A stretch of DNA of 64,000 nt, taken from positions 1 to 64,000 of the forward strand of contig CAVVZJ010000022.1 in assembly GCA_963752755.1 (NCBI GenBank). Reading direction: 5' to 3'. Below, in pieces: positions 54,871-64,000 of the stretch (the stretch's first letter is position 1; the number at the start of each line of letters is the position of its first letter). Position numbers and translations under genes: made by a program. The stretch is from CAVVZJ01 sp963752755 (lineage in GTDB: Bacteria > Planctomycetota > Planctomycetia > Isosphaerales > Isosphaeraceae). The notes beneath the pieces are model-generated. The model was given only the letters and a program-made list of their open reading frames with translations, ran no database searches and was not told the DNA's origin.

Positions 54871-54939
54871 CGGTGGTCAATCGGCGAGGGGTGAGCGATG
54901 AGGTTCGTCTGCCGGGTGGGCCAGGGGCTGGTTTTACGG

Positions 54940-55680
54940 TCAAGCCGTGACGGTCACCTTCCGGGCTCGGCGGGTCTTGCGAACCCAGCCGACGAGGCCG
55001 ACGGCACCGCCGAGACCCATCAGGACGAGGCTGCCCGGCTCGGGCACGGCACTGAGCGAACGCAGGGTGATCGAGAACCTTCCGGCGTCGCCACGGGCGC
55101 TGGGCGGGACGAAGTTGAAGCCGGTGATCTGGTACGTTTCGTTCGGGCTGATCTTGATGATCGTGTCCGACGGATTGAAGGCGTAGCTCATCGTCCGCAT
55201 CTTGGAGCTACGGCCGGGGCCGAGGGTACTCTGGATCATGCCCGAGACGGAGATGTCGGCGGCGCCGTCGGCCACACCGCCCGTCGACTGGGTGAAGTTC
55301 CGCAGGTGGATGTTGAAGTTGAAGCCGAACTGGACGTCGTTCTCCAGGGGCGTGTTGTCGGTGGTGAACACGTAGATGTCACCGAAGGTGATGTCGGTGC
55401 CGCCGGGCGTGATGTTCACGCGGTCGGTCAAATCCTGCTTGAATTGGTAGGGGCTGGTGTCGAGTTGGATGGTTGTGCCACCATCAGTCACGACGTTGAC
55501 CAGCTGGTTTGGGGACGTGGTGCTCGGCGATGCCACCACGTTGCTCGCCGGCGTGATCGTGAGGTCCGACCCGTAGGTGATGAACCCGGCCCGGGCCTGG
55601 CCCGTCAGGGCCCAGAGAACCGTCAGCAGGCAAGCCGCCTTCGATGCGCGCGCAGCATGAGGGAAAAGCGTGTGCAGCAT
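54940..55680 (-). CDS. PEP-CTERM exported protein
   Basis: 246 residues from ATG 55680. A signal peptide (KAACLLTVLWALTGQARAG) opens a beta-rich extracellular body (SDLTITPASNVVASPSTTSPNQ, TTIQLDTSPYQFKQDLTDRVNI). The C-terminus is the classical PEP-CTERM sorting signal: VPEPGSLVLMGLGGAVGLVG and a basic RKTRRARK stop. Exosortase cleaves such signals and processed proteins reach the surface or matrix. An exosortase gene is not in the window. The body has no other recognisable domain. Confidence 0.9.
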   Translation of the reverse strand: MLHTLFPHAARASKAACLLTVLWALTGQARAGFITYGSDLTITPASNVVASPSTTSPNQLVNVVTDGGTTIQLDTSPYQFKQDLTDRVNITPGGTDITFGDIYVFTTDNTPLENDVQFGFNFNIHLRNFTQSTGGVADGAADISVSGMIQSTLGPGRSSKMRTMSYAFNPSDTIIKISPNETYQITGFNFVPPSARGDAGRFSITLRSLSAVPEPGSLVLMGLGGAVGLVGWVRKTRRARKVTVTA

Positions 55681-55829
55681 GTCAGCTCCTCGTGAAATCC
55701 ATTCCAGTTACCGTCCACCCCGTCCGTGGGCTCAAGGAGCCCCGCCGGTGACAGCGGCACACCATATCGGCCGAGGACGCTCCTGGCAACACCATTTTTG
55801 GAAGGTTTTTACCCATTTTTTCGGAGCCA

Positions 55830-56864
55830 TCAGCGGAGGATCAGCATGGCGTCGCCGTAACTGTAGAAACGATAGCGTCGGCTGATGGCCTCCTCATAGG
55901 CGGCGCGTGTGAGGTCGTACCCGGCCAAGGCGGCGACGAGCACGAGGAGGCTGCTGCGGGGCAAATGGAAGTTGGTGATCAGGGCGTCGAGACCCCGGAA
56001 GAGATGGCCTGGCTGGAGGTAGAGGGCCGTCTCGCCGCGAAATGGGCGAAACGTGCCATCGGCCTGCGCCGAGGTCTCCAGGGTCCGCGACGAGGTCGTG
56101 CCCACGGCGACGACCCGGCCGCCACGGCCTCGCACGGCGTTCAGCGCCTCGGCGGCCGTCGGCGGCAGCTCGGCCCACTCGGCATGGAGGACATGCTCGG
56201 TGATCGACTCAGTCTCGATCGGGCGGAAGGTGCCGAGGCCGACGTGGAGGGTCAGGTCCACGCGCTCGATTCCATGAGTGGCCAGGCGAGCGAAGAGTTC
56301 CGGCGTGAAGTGGAGCCCGGCGGTGGGTGCGGCAACGGAGCCAGGCACGGCGGCGAACGTTGTCTGGTAGCGCTCGCGGTCGCCCGGCCCCTCGCGACCC
56401 TTGCGGATATAAGGCGGCAGCGGAATCGTGCCGTGACGTTCGAGCAAGGTCAGTGCCGGCTCAATGCTCTCGGGCCGAACCACCCAGCGACCTGCCTCAC
56501 CGCGCTCGACCAGCACGAGGTCCAGGCCATGGCCAACGCGAACCCGCTCACCCTCGCGGGGACGGCCTCGGGTGGTGGCGAGTATCTCCCAGCAATCGTC
56601 CGAGAGAACGCGCAAGAAAAGCCCCTCCCAACGGCCGCCGGTGGCCACGCGGTGGCCGAGAAGACGGGCCGGCACCACTCGGGAGTTGTTGCGGACGAGT
56701 ACGTCGCCAGGGTTGAGCAGGTCGGGCAACTCGGCGAAGACACGATGCTCCCAGGTGTTCGCGCCAACCCTCAGCACCATCAAGCGTGAGCGGTCCCGTG
56801 GCTCGACGGGCTGCTGGGCGATCAGCTCAGGCGGCAGCTCGAAGTCAAAATCGCGGGTTTGCAA
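55830..56864 (-). CDS. queA: tRNA preQ1(34) S-adenosylmethionine ribosyltransferase-isomerase (QueA)
   Basis: 344 residues from ATG 56864. QueA transfers the ribosyl part of SAM to preQ1 in tRNA anticodons, forming epoxyqueuosine. Conserved blocks: FDFELPPELIAQQPVEPRDRSRLMVL, VRNNSRVVPARLLG, FAAVPGSVAAPTAGLHFT, VDLTLHVGLGTFRPIETE, HAEWAELP and LFRGLDALITNFHLPRSSLLVLVAALAGYDLTR. All are present and the length is normal. The gene is divergent from the glycosyltransferase gene at 57021 with 156 bases between. Confidence 0.95.
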   Translation of the reverse strand: MQTRDFDFELPPELIAQQPVEPRDRSRLMVLRVGANTWEHRVFAELPDLLNPGDVLVRNNSRVVPARLLGHRVATGGRWEGLFLRVLSDDCWEILATTRGRPREGERVRVGHGLDLVLVERGEAGRWVVRPESIEPALTLLERHGTIPLPPYIRKGREGPGDRERYQTTFAAVPGSVAAPTAGLHFTPELFARLATHGIERVDLTLHVGLGTFRPIETESITEHVLHAEWAELPPTAAEALNAVRGRGGRVVAVGTTSSRTLETSAQADGTFRPFRGETALYLQPGHLFRGLDALITNFHLPRSSLLVLVAALAGYDLTRAAYEEAISRRYRFYSYGDAMLILR

Positions 56865-57020
56865 GGCCCTTCCCCGGATAGCGGGTCTGGTTCAGAATGG
56901 AAGTAGCCAGACCGGACGAATCAGGATCAAGAATGCTCGCGATTCACAACGGAGGAATCGGTCCTTTTTTAACTCCGCCAGACCCAGCGAGTCCGGTCCC
57001 ATCTTCATTGTAACGACCCT

Positions 57021-58198
57021 GTGCAATCGATCGCGAAGCGACTAGCGACCGCCCCCGCACGGACCTGGCCGGGACGGCCGGTGCGGATCGCTCTGGTCAT
57101 CACGGAGCTGGACGTCGGCGGCGCGGAACGGGCGATCGTGGCCCTGGCGACGGGCCTCGACCGGTCGCGTTGGGAGCCCGCCGTGATCGCCCTGGGGCCG
57201 GAAGGACCGTTGGCGGCGCCGCTGAGGGAGGCCGGCCTCGGGGTGACATTCCTGGGCATCTCCCGATGGCAGCCGTGGAAGGCCGTGTCGCGACTGGCCG
57301 GAGCCTTGAAGGCATTTGCCCCGGAACTGGTCCAGAGCTTCCTGTTTCATGCCAACGTGGCCAGTCGCCTGGCGGCGACACGAGCCGGTCGGCCGTGGGT
57401 TGTGGGCGGTCTGAGGGTCGCCGAGCGAGAGAAGGCCTGGCATCGGGTATTCGACCGGCTGACCTGCCGGCTCGCGGCCGGTTCGGTCTGCGTCTCGGAG
57501 GGAGTCCGGCGATTCAGCCGGGAGGTCGGGAAACTGCCGGACCAGAGGTTGACGGTGATTCCGAACGGCGTCGATCCCGCCCCGATCGATCGGGCCGAGC
57601 CGATCGATCGGGCGACGATCGGGATACCACCGAGGGCACACCTGCGCTCTTCATCGGGCGGCTCACCCAACAGAAGGGGGTGCCGATTCTGATGGAAGCC
57701 GCGAGGCGCGTAGCCGACGCCCGACCAGACTGGTTCCTCGCCATCGTGGGCGACGGCCCAGAACGCCGGGCCCTGGAGGCGAGCGCCGGAGCCGATCTGA
57801 GGCTCGCCGGTCGTCTGCGATGGCTGGGACGGCGGGACGATATCCCGTCACTCCTGCGAGCGGCCGACGTGCTGGTCCTGCCCTCGTTGTGGGAGGGAAT
57901 GCCAAATGTTGTGCTGGAGGCGATGGCGGTGCGCCGGGCGGTCGTTGGTACGGATGTGGAGGGGACCTCCGATCTGGTCGAGCCGGGTCAGACGGGCTGG
58001 ATCGTCCCGCCGGGCGATCCGATCGCCCTGGCCGAAGCCCTCGAAGAAGCGGCCAGCGACCCGGCGAGGCTGGATCGGTTCGGCAATGCGGGGCGGGCGC
58101 GGGTCGAGGCCGAGTTCACCCCCGCGCGGGTTGTGGCCGCCTATGAACATCTCTGGGCGGGCTTGCTCGGTCTTGAGATTTCGACCTCATTGCGTTAA
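57021..58198 (+). CDS. GT4-family glycosyltransferase, one frameshift
   Basis: GTG 57021 opens a frame with RIALVITELDVGGAERAIVALATGLDRSRW, the acceptor domain of GT4 enzymes, up to GIPPRAHL. Near 57640 one base is missing; the other frame resumes with FIGRLTQQKGVPILMEAARRV, AIVGDGPERRALEASAGA, LGRRDDIPSLLRAADVLVLPSLWEGMPNVVLEAMAVRRAVVGTDVEG (the EX7E motif) and ends in LGLEISTSLR. About 392 residues. It transfers a sugar from a nucleotide donor, probably to a cell-surface glycan. A rsmH gene follows after 65 bases. Confidence 0.85.
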
Positions 58199-58262
58199 TG
58201 AGGGCATAATAGCATGTGGAAAGCTGTCGGTTCGACCTCAACCCGCGGTTGGCCTCGGGCCG

Positions 58263-59363
<1,101 letters not shown>

Positions 59364-61423
59364 AAGTCGGGGACGCGGTCGAAGCCGCGGTGGACTTTCC
59401 AGGCACCGGCTCCAACGAGGAACCGGAATCGGTCCCGGTCCCCGAGTCGGCCAAGGGGGGATCGCCCGTTCGACGTCGCGTTCTGAGCCTGTCGGCCCTA
59501 CATCCTGGCGGGATGACGAGCCTCGCGTTCGGTTGGAACACCCGCTTCAAGGTGGCCGTGGTCCTCTCCTTCGTGATCCTTGTCTCGGTCCTTGTCGCTG
59601 ACCGGGTTCGCAAGGGGGCCGACGAGCCCCCGCTACCCAAGGTCGCCGGCCAGGACAAGGGACAACGCGAGCCAGACCCTCTTCACCGGCCTGAGCCTCC
59701 GCCCGTGACACCGAACCCCGACTCGTCCCAGCCGAATCCGTCGGTCGCCAGGGCACCCGAACCCGCCGATGATTCCGAGACCCGGCCACCCGTGCCGCGA
59801 CATCCTCTCATGAGCGACGGCGTGTTTCGCACCTCGGCCTCCGACGTGACTCCACCGGAGCCGGCCTTGCCCGAGGAGACTTACCCCGCAAGCCCGATAT
59901 CGCCGGAGGCGACCCAGCCGCCCTTGCCCGTGACACAAGATCTGGCCCCCCAAAACGTGGCACCGGCGACCCCGCAACCGCCCGGAGAACCGCCAGAGTT
60001 GTCGGGTACTCATCCCCCCGACCCGATCGTGACGGTGCAGACACCTCCAATCAACACGCCGGACGACGATCCTTCCGTTAATTCCCCCGAGCCCAAGAGC
60101 CCCCCCGACCTTGCTGCGGCGGGCACCTTGCAGGGTCCCCTTCAGGAGCTTTCATTACCGGTTCCGGCGACGACAGTTGCAGAGAGTCTGCGACCGGCCG
60201 ATACGGAGGTGGCCGCATCGCCCTCGGCGCCGGTCGCGACGGAATCACTCGGCTCGCCGCCCATCACGACACCGGGCCAGCCACCGATCGATGTGATGCA
60301 GGCACCCCCCGTCGATTCGCAGGCTGGGCTGCCAGAACCGAACTCGCCCCAGGCGCCCGCGGTGCCTCAGGCGCCTGCGGTCGCGAGTCCGGCGGAACCT
60401 GCCGAACCGCCCGCTGTCGTGACACGAGAGGAACATGCCGGGAATCCGCAGCCTACTAGTGAGGCGTTACCCATAGGTCCCGGGGTCTCGATAGCGATGG
60501 CGACGCCAGGATCGAGTTTCCCCGCAGCAAATCCGGAGGGCAAGATCCTGGAACCGTCGGCCACCGCGACGTCGGAGCCAGTCTCCCCAGGTACCGACCT
60601 GCCGGAACCCTACACGCCGACCGACTCCGCAGATCCGAATCCGCCACCGACACCCTCGCCCGTCGCCGCGCCGCCATCCGCGTCGCCGCTCGACACTGAT
60701 CCGCCGCTCCGGTTCAACTCGTCGACGACCCCCTCCGGAGAACCCGCGACACTCTCGCTGGTCGAGGTGCCGAGAACCCGTGTGGAGGCGAGCGACGATG
60801 TGGTGGGTAGCCAGTACGTGGCGATCACGCATGTTGTTCGTCGTGGCGAGAACTTCTTCACAATCGCCCGGTATTACTACGGCTCGGGCCGGTTCTACCG
60901 CGCCTTGTGGAAGGCCAACGCCGAGCGGGTGCCGAAGATTGATGAACTTTACGTCGGCACCTCGATCCTCGTCCCACCGCTAGAAGAACTGGACAAGACT
61001 TTCATCGACCCACCTGGTCCGCGACCCGTGGTCGGTTCGTCACCCTCCTCGTCGCTTTCCCCGGGTCGAACGTCGCGACCCGCCCGCGATGACCAAGCCG
61101 AGCGGACCGCCAGCACGCGTGCGGTCTCGACCGGAGAGGTTGAACTCGACTTGCCGGAAGCCGACCCGGCGAGATCGCAGGCCCGGCCGCGTCGAGCGCC
61201 GGAGCCCGCGGTCCGACCTGAGCCCATACCAGCCGCACGGTCCAGGATGCGGGTTCACATTGTCGAGCCGTACGAGACATTGCGCAGCATCGCACGCGAG
61301 GAACTCGGCGACTCGCGATGGGAGGATGAACTCCTCCGACTCAATGCCGATCAGATCGCTGATCCGTACAATCTTAGCGTGGGGCTCCGACTACGATTGC
61401 CGGAAGGTTCGCGGCGCGATTGA

Positions 61424-61746
61424 GTCGCCGGAGACTTCCACCGGCCCCTCACTACCGCCCATCCCGGCGAGCGAGAGTTGATGTGGTGCGGCCGGGTCAG
61501 TGGCTTCACGCCGCACGAGGGACTCTGGAGACATCCCGGAAGAACGTCGGAGCTAGAGTTCTCGGTGGGAGAGCCGGGGGGTGGCCGTCCCACTCGAAGA
61601 GTGTTCCTGGATCAGCCCTCTGCCATCGTCGAGTCTCCTGTTCCTTCCGTTGCCCGGGCCACACGCGATAGACTGAAGCAGTCGCGAGGGTGACGGTTTC
61701 CAGGGGATGGACCGGGCCGCCGCGCGGATCAGGAGTCTTACAGACG
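61424..61746. other. 323-base gap before the permease gene
   Basis: No gene, RNA or clear hairpin was recognised. It separates the LysM gene from the permease gene and may hold the permease promoter. Confidence 0.4.
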
Positions 61747-63261
61747 ATGAGCGGCGGTTGGGCAAACGAGCGGAGAACGCAGGACGACGACGAGCAGACC
61801 CTCCGAAGCCTCGGCTACGCGCAGGAGCTGGCGCGGAGAATGGGCGGGTTCTCGAACTTCGCGATCTCGCTGTCGATCATTTGCATCCTGGCGGGTGGGG
61901 TGACGTCGTTCCACCTGGGTCTCTGCGGTGTCGGTGGGGCCTCGATCGGGCTGGGATGGCCGCTGGCGGCGATCTTCTCACTAGTCGTGGCCTTGACGAT
62001 GGCGCAGGTCGCCTCCGCGTTCCCGACGGCCGGAGGGCTTTACCACTGGGCGGCGATCCTGGGCGGTCGCGGCTGGGGCTGGGCCACCGCCTGGTTCAAC
62101 CTGGCGGGTCTGATCACGGTGCTCGCCGCGATCAACGTCGGGGCGTATCGCTTCGGCTTGGAGGCGCTCGGCCCGCACCTCGGCATCGACCCGCGAGATC
62201 TGAGCCCCACGGTCAACTGGTGGTTGCAGGCGTCCTGCGTGGCCCTCATCACCGGCTCTCAGGCCGCTATCAACCACCTGGGAATCCGGGCGACGACGCG
62301 GTTGACCGACTTCAGTGGCTACTGGATCTTGCTGGTGTCTCTGGTGCTTACACTGACCTTGCTCGCCTTTGCACCCGGGCTCGACCCGTCGCGCCTCCTG
62401 CACTTCGCGAACTACAGTGGCACCCGGGGCGGCGGCGTCTGGCCCTCGACGGGCAACCTGGCAATGCTCTTCGCGCTCGGTCTGCTGCTACCGGCCTACA
62501 CGATCACCGGCTTCGACGCCTCAGCCCACACTGCGGAGGAAACCCGGGGCGCGGCGCGGCAGGTGCCTCGGGGAATCGTACGTTCGGTGATGGTTTCGGG
62601 TGTCGCCGGCTGGATCATGCTGGCGGCCGTCGTGCTCGCGATCGACGACATTGACCGTGCCGCCGCTCGGGGCGAGGGGGCGTTCCTTTTCATACTTGAC
62701 CGGGCCTTGCCCGGCGGTCTCACTGTGGCCCTGGCCGCGGGGATCGCGTTGGCGCAATACCTCTGCGGGCTGGCAACCGTGACCTCGGCTTCACGGATGG
62801 CCTTCGCCTTCGCCCGCGACGGCGGGATGCCGTTCTCGAAGGTACTGCGGCGCGTCAGCCCGCGGCGTCGCACCCCCTCGGTGGCCGTCTGGACCGTCGC
62901 AACCGCAGCAGTCCTGTTCACGCTCGATACCCCAGTCTATGCCACGATCACGGCGGTCTGTACGATCTTCCTGTACATCTCCTATGTCGTGCCAACGGGG
63001 CTCGGATTCGTTGCCTACGGCCGGGCCTGGACGGCAATGGGCCCGTGGAACATCGGCCGCTGGTACCGGCCGCTGGCGGCCCTGGCGATGGCGGGTTGCC
63101 TGGGCTTGATCGCCATCGGGATGCAGCCGCCGAACGAGAAGGCGGCGTGGGTGGTCGGCGGCGTCTGTGTGGCGCTCGGAATCGCCTGGTTCGCGTTCGC
63201 CAGACGACGATTCCCTGGACCGCCAGTGGTGAGCCTCGCCAGCCCCGGGTCGGAGGCGTGA
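61747..63261 (+). CDS. APC-family amino acid permease
   Basis: 504 residues from ATG 61747 with about twelve hydrophobic segments. The first ones show the APC pattern: GYAQELARRMGGFSNFAISLSIICILAGGVTSFHLGL, GGASIGLGWPLAAIFSLVVALTMAQVASAFPTAGGLYHWAAILGGRGWGWATAWFN. Later LLPAYTITGFDASAHTAEETRGAARQVPRGIVRSV is the conserved helix-6/loop segment of amino-acid/GABA permeases. It imports or exchanges amino acids or choline-like compounds with cation symport. Complete, with no unusual features; substrate undetermined. The start is chosen at the first Met with protein-like sequence after it. Confidence 0.87.
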   Translation: MSGGWANERRTQDDDEQTLRSLGYAQELARRMGGFSNFAISLSIICILAGGVTSFHLGLCGVGGASIGLGWPLAAIFSLVVALTMAQVASAFPTAGGLYHWAAILGGRGWGWATAWFNLAGLITVLAAINVGAYRFGLEALGPHLGIDPRDLSPTVNWWLQASCVALITGSQAAINHLGIRATTRLTDFSGYWILLVSLVLTLTLLAFAPGLDPSRLLHFANYSGTRGGGVWPSTGNLAMLFALGLLLPAYTITGFDASAHTAEETRGAARQVPRGIVRSVMVSGVAGWIMLAAVVLAIDDIDRAAARGEGAFLFILDRALPGGLTVALAAGIALAQYLCGLATVTSASRMAFAFARDGGMPFSKVLRRVSPRRRTPSVAVWTVATAAVLFTLDTPVYATITAVCTIFLYISYVVPTGLGFVAYGRAWTAMGPWNIGRWYRPLAALAMAGCLGLIAIGMQPPNEKAAWVVGGVCVALGIAWFAFARRRFPGPPVVSLASPGSEA

Positions 63262-63347
63262 GACCGAAATCCCGGATTTGGAAGATTCTCTCCCTGACGT
63301 CGGGTCGACGTCGTAACCCTCGCATCACCCATGAGGAGTGGATCAAC

Positions 63348-64000
63348 ATGAATCACCGGACCTTCCGGGCGATCGGCCTCGCCCTCGGGCTAGCGCTGCC
63401 CCTCCCACTCGTTGCCAACGGACAGGACAAGCCCGAGGAGGGGAAGTGGATCAGCCTTTTCAACGGCAAGGACCTGGACGGCTGGACGGTCAAGGTCCAG
63501 GGTTATGAGCCGGGGGACAACTTCGGGAATACTTTCCGCGTCGAGGACGGAATCTTGAAGGTCTCCTATGACCAGTACCCCAAATTCGACGGCAAGTTCG
63601 GCCATCTGTTCACCAACCACAAGTATTCTCATTACAAGCTGCGAGCGGAATACCGCTTCGTGGGTGAGCAGGCGCCGGGCGGACCGCCCTGGGCCTTCCG
63701 CAACAGCGGCCTGATGATTCACGGTCAGACCCCGGAGAGCATGCGGAAGGATCAGGACTTCCCTGTCTCGATCGAGGTCCAGCTCCTGGGCGGCGACGGT
63801 CAGAAGGAGCGGCCGACGGCGAACCTCTGTACTCCGGGCACCAATGTTGTCATGAACGGCGAGCTGATCACCCGCCACTGCACCAACTCGCGGTCGAAGA
63901 CCTACCACGGCGACCAGTGGGTGACCGTCGAGGTCGAGGTCCACGGCGATGGCAAGATCATCCATCGCGTGGCGGGCGAAACCGTGCTGGTGTACGAGAA
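63348..64000 (+). CDS. DUF1080 secreted protein (3-keto-disaccharide hydrolase-like), 3' end outside
   Basis: ATG 63348 follows GAGGAG. A signal peptide (MNHRTFRAIGLALGLALPLPLVANGQ) is followed by the DUF1080 core: WISLFNGKDLDGWTVKVQGYEPG, FRVEDGILKVSYDQYPKFDG, HLFTNHKYSHYKLRAEYRFVGE and NSGLMIHGQTPESM. The family has a concanavalin-like jelly roll and includes 3-keto-disaccharide hydrolases that attack keto-sugars made by dehydrogenases; it is heavily amplified in planctomycetes. At least 217 residues are visible and the frame runs off the window. Confidence 0.9.
   Translation, partial: MNHRTFRAIGLALGLALPLPLVANGQDKPEEGKWISLFNGKDLDGWTVKVQGYEPGDNFGNTFRVEDGILKVSYDQYPKFDGKFGHLFTNHKYSHYKLRAEYRFVGEQAPGGPPWAFRNSGLMIHGQTPESMRKDQDFPVSIEVQLLGGDGQKERPTANLCTPGTNVVMNGELITRHCTNSRSKTYHGDQWVTVEVEVHGDGKIIHRVAGETVLVYE

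Overview
This looks like the chromosome of a planctomycete, most likely of the Isosphaera/Singulisphaera type; the genus cannot be fixed from sequence alone. The DNA is very GC-rich. Marker proteins fit that group: a PEP-CTERM protein, a DUF1080 (3-keto-disaccharide hydrolase) protein, secreted leucine-rich-repeat and HEAT-repeat proteins, sialidase- and GH43-like secreted hydrolases, and proline-rich or low-complexity tails on ordinary enzymes.

Layout. 1-3491 is an accessory segment: small acidic proteins, a twice-frameshifted tyrosine recombinase, and a two-gene cassette lying between direct repeats. It abuts the 3' end of a tRNA-Ala(CGC) gene (3492-3564, minus strand). 3664-12776 is core: an RluB-type pseudouridine synthase, an FKBP, a DnaJ/zinc-ribbon/fibronectin-like protein, an SGNH hydrolase and a large membrane protein. 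13012-31701 is a second accessory block. It holds two inverted IS701-type copies with an IS630 element at their junction, the 3' end of a DUF1156 DNA methylase gene, a GxxExxY nuclease-like protein, a UPF0175/DUF3368 toxin-antitoxin-like pair, a 1793-residue DUF4011 helicase-endonuclease, an IS4-type element, an IS3 remnant, a tRNA-Lys-like fragment, and an IS1634-type element inserted inside a 47-nt copy of the tRNA-Ala 3' half. 31702-64000 is core again.

How the genes group. The accessory block reads as a decayed defence island on an integrative element whose attachment core is the tRNA-Ala 3' half. The two copies of that core face each other, and the methylase gene has lost its 5' part exactly at the inverted IS pair; an IS-mediated inversion explains both. 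In the core, aguB-aguA-HU forms a putrescine-synthesis unit; ridA-SDR-SIS looks like a small metabolic operon; moaB and a cytochrome b/sulfite-oxidase-like fusion suggest molybdenum redox chemistry; rsmH overlaps a LysM membrane protein that occupies the place of ftsL; queA and the RsmG-SpoU locus modify RNA.

Caveat: nine otherwise recognisable genes carry at least 14 small indels between them, many in genes that should be conserved. Either this is an assembly with uncorrected indels or several genes are genuinely decaying; these loci are given as full intervals with the breaks noted.
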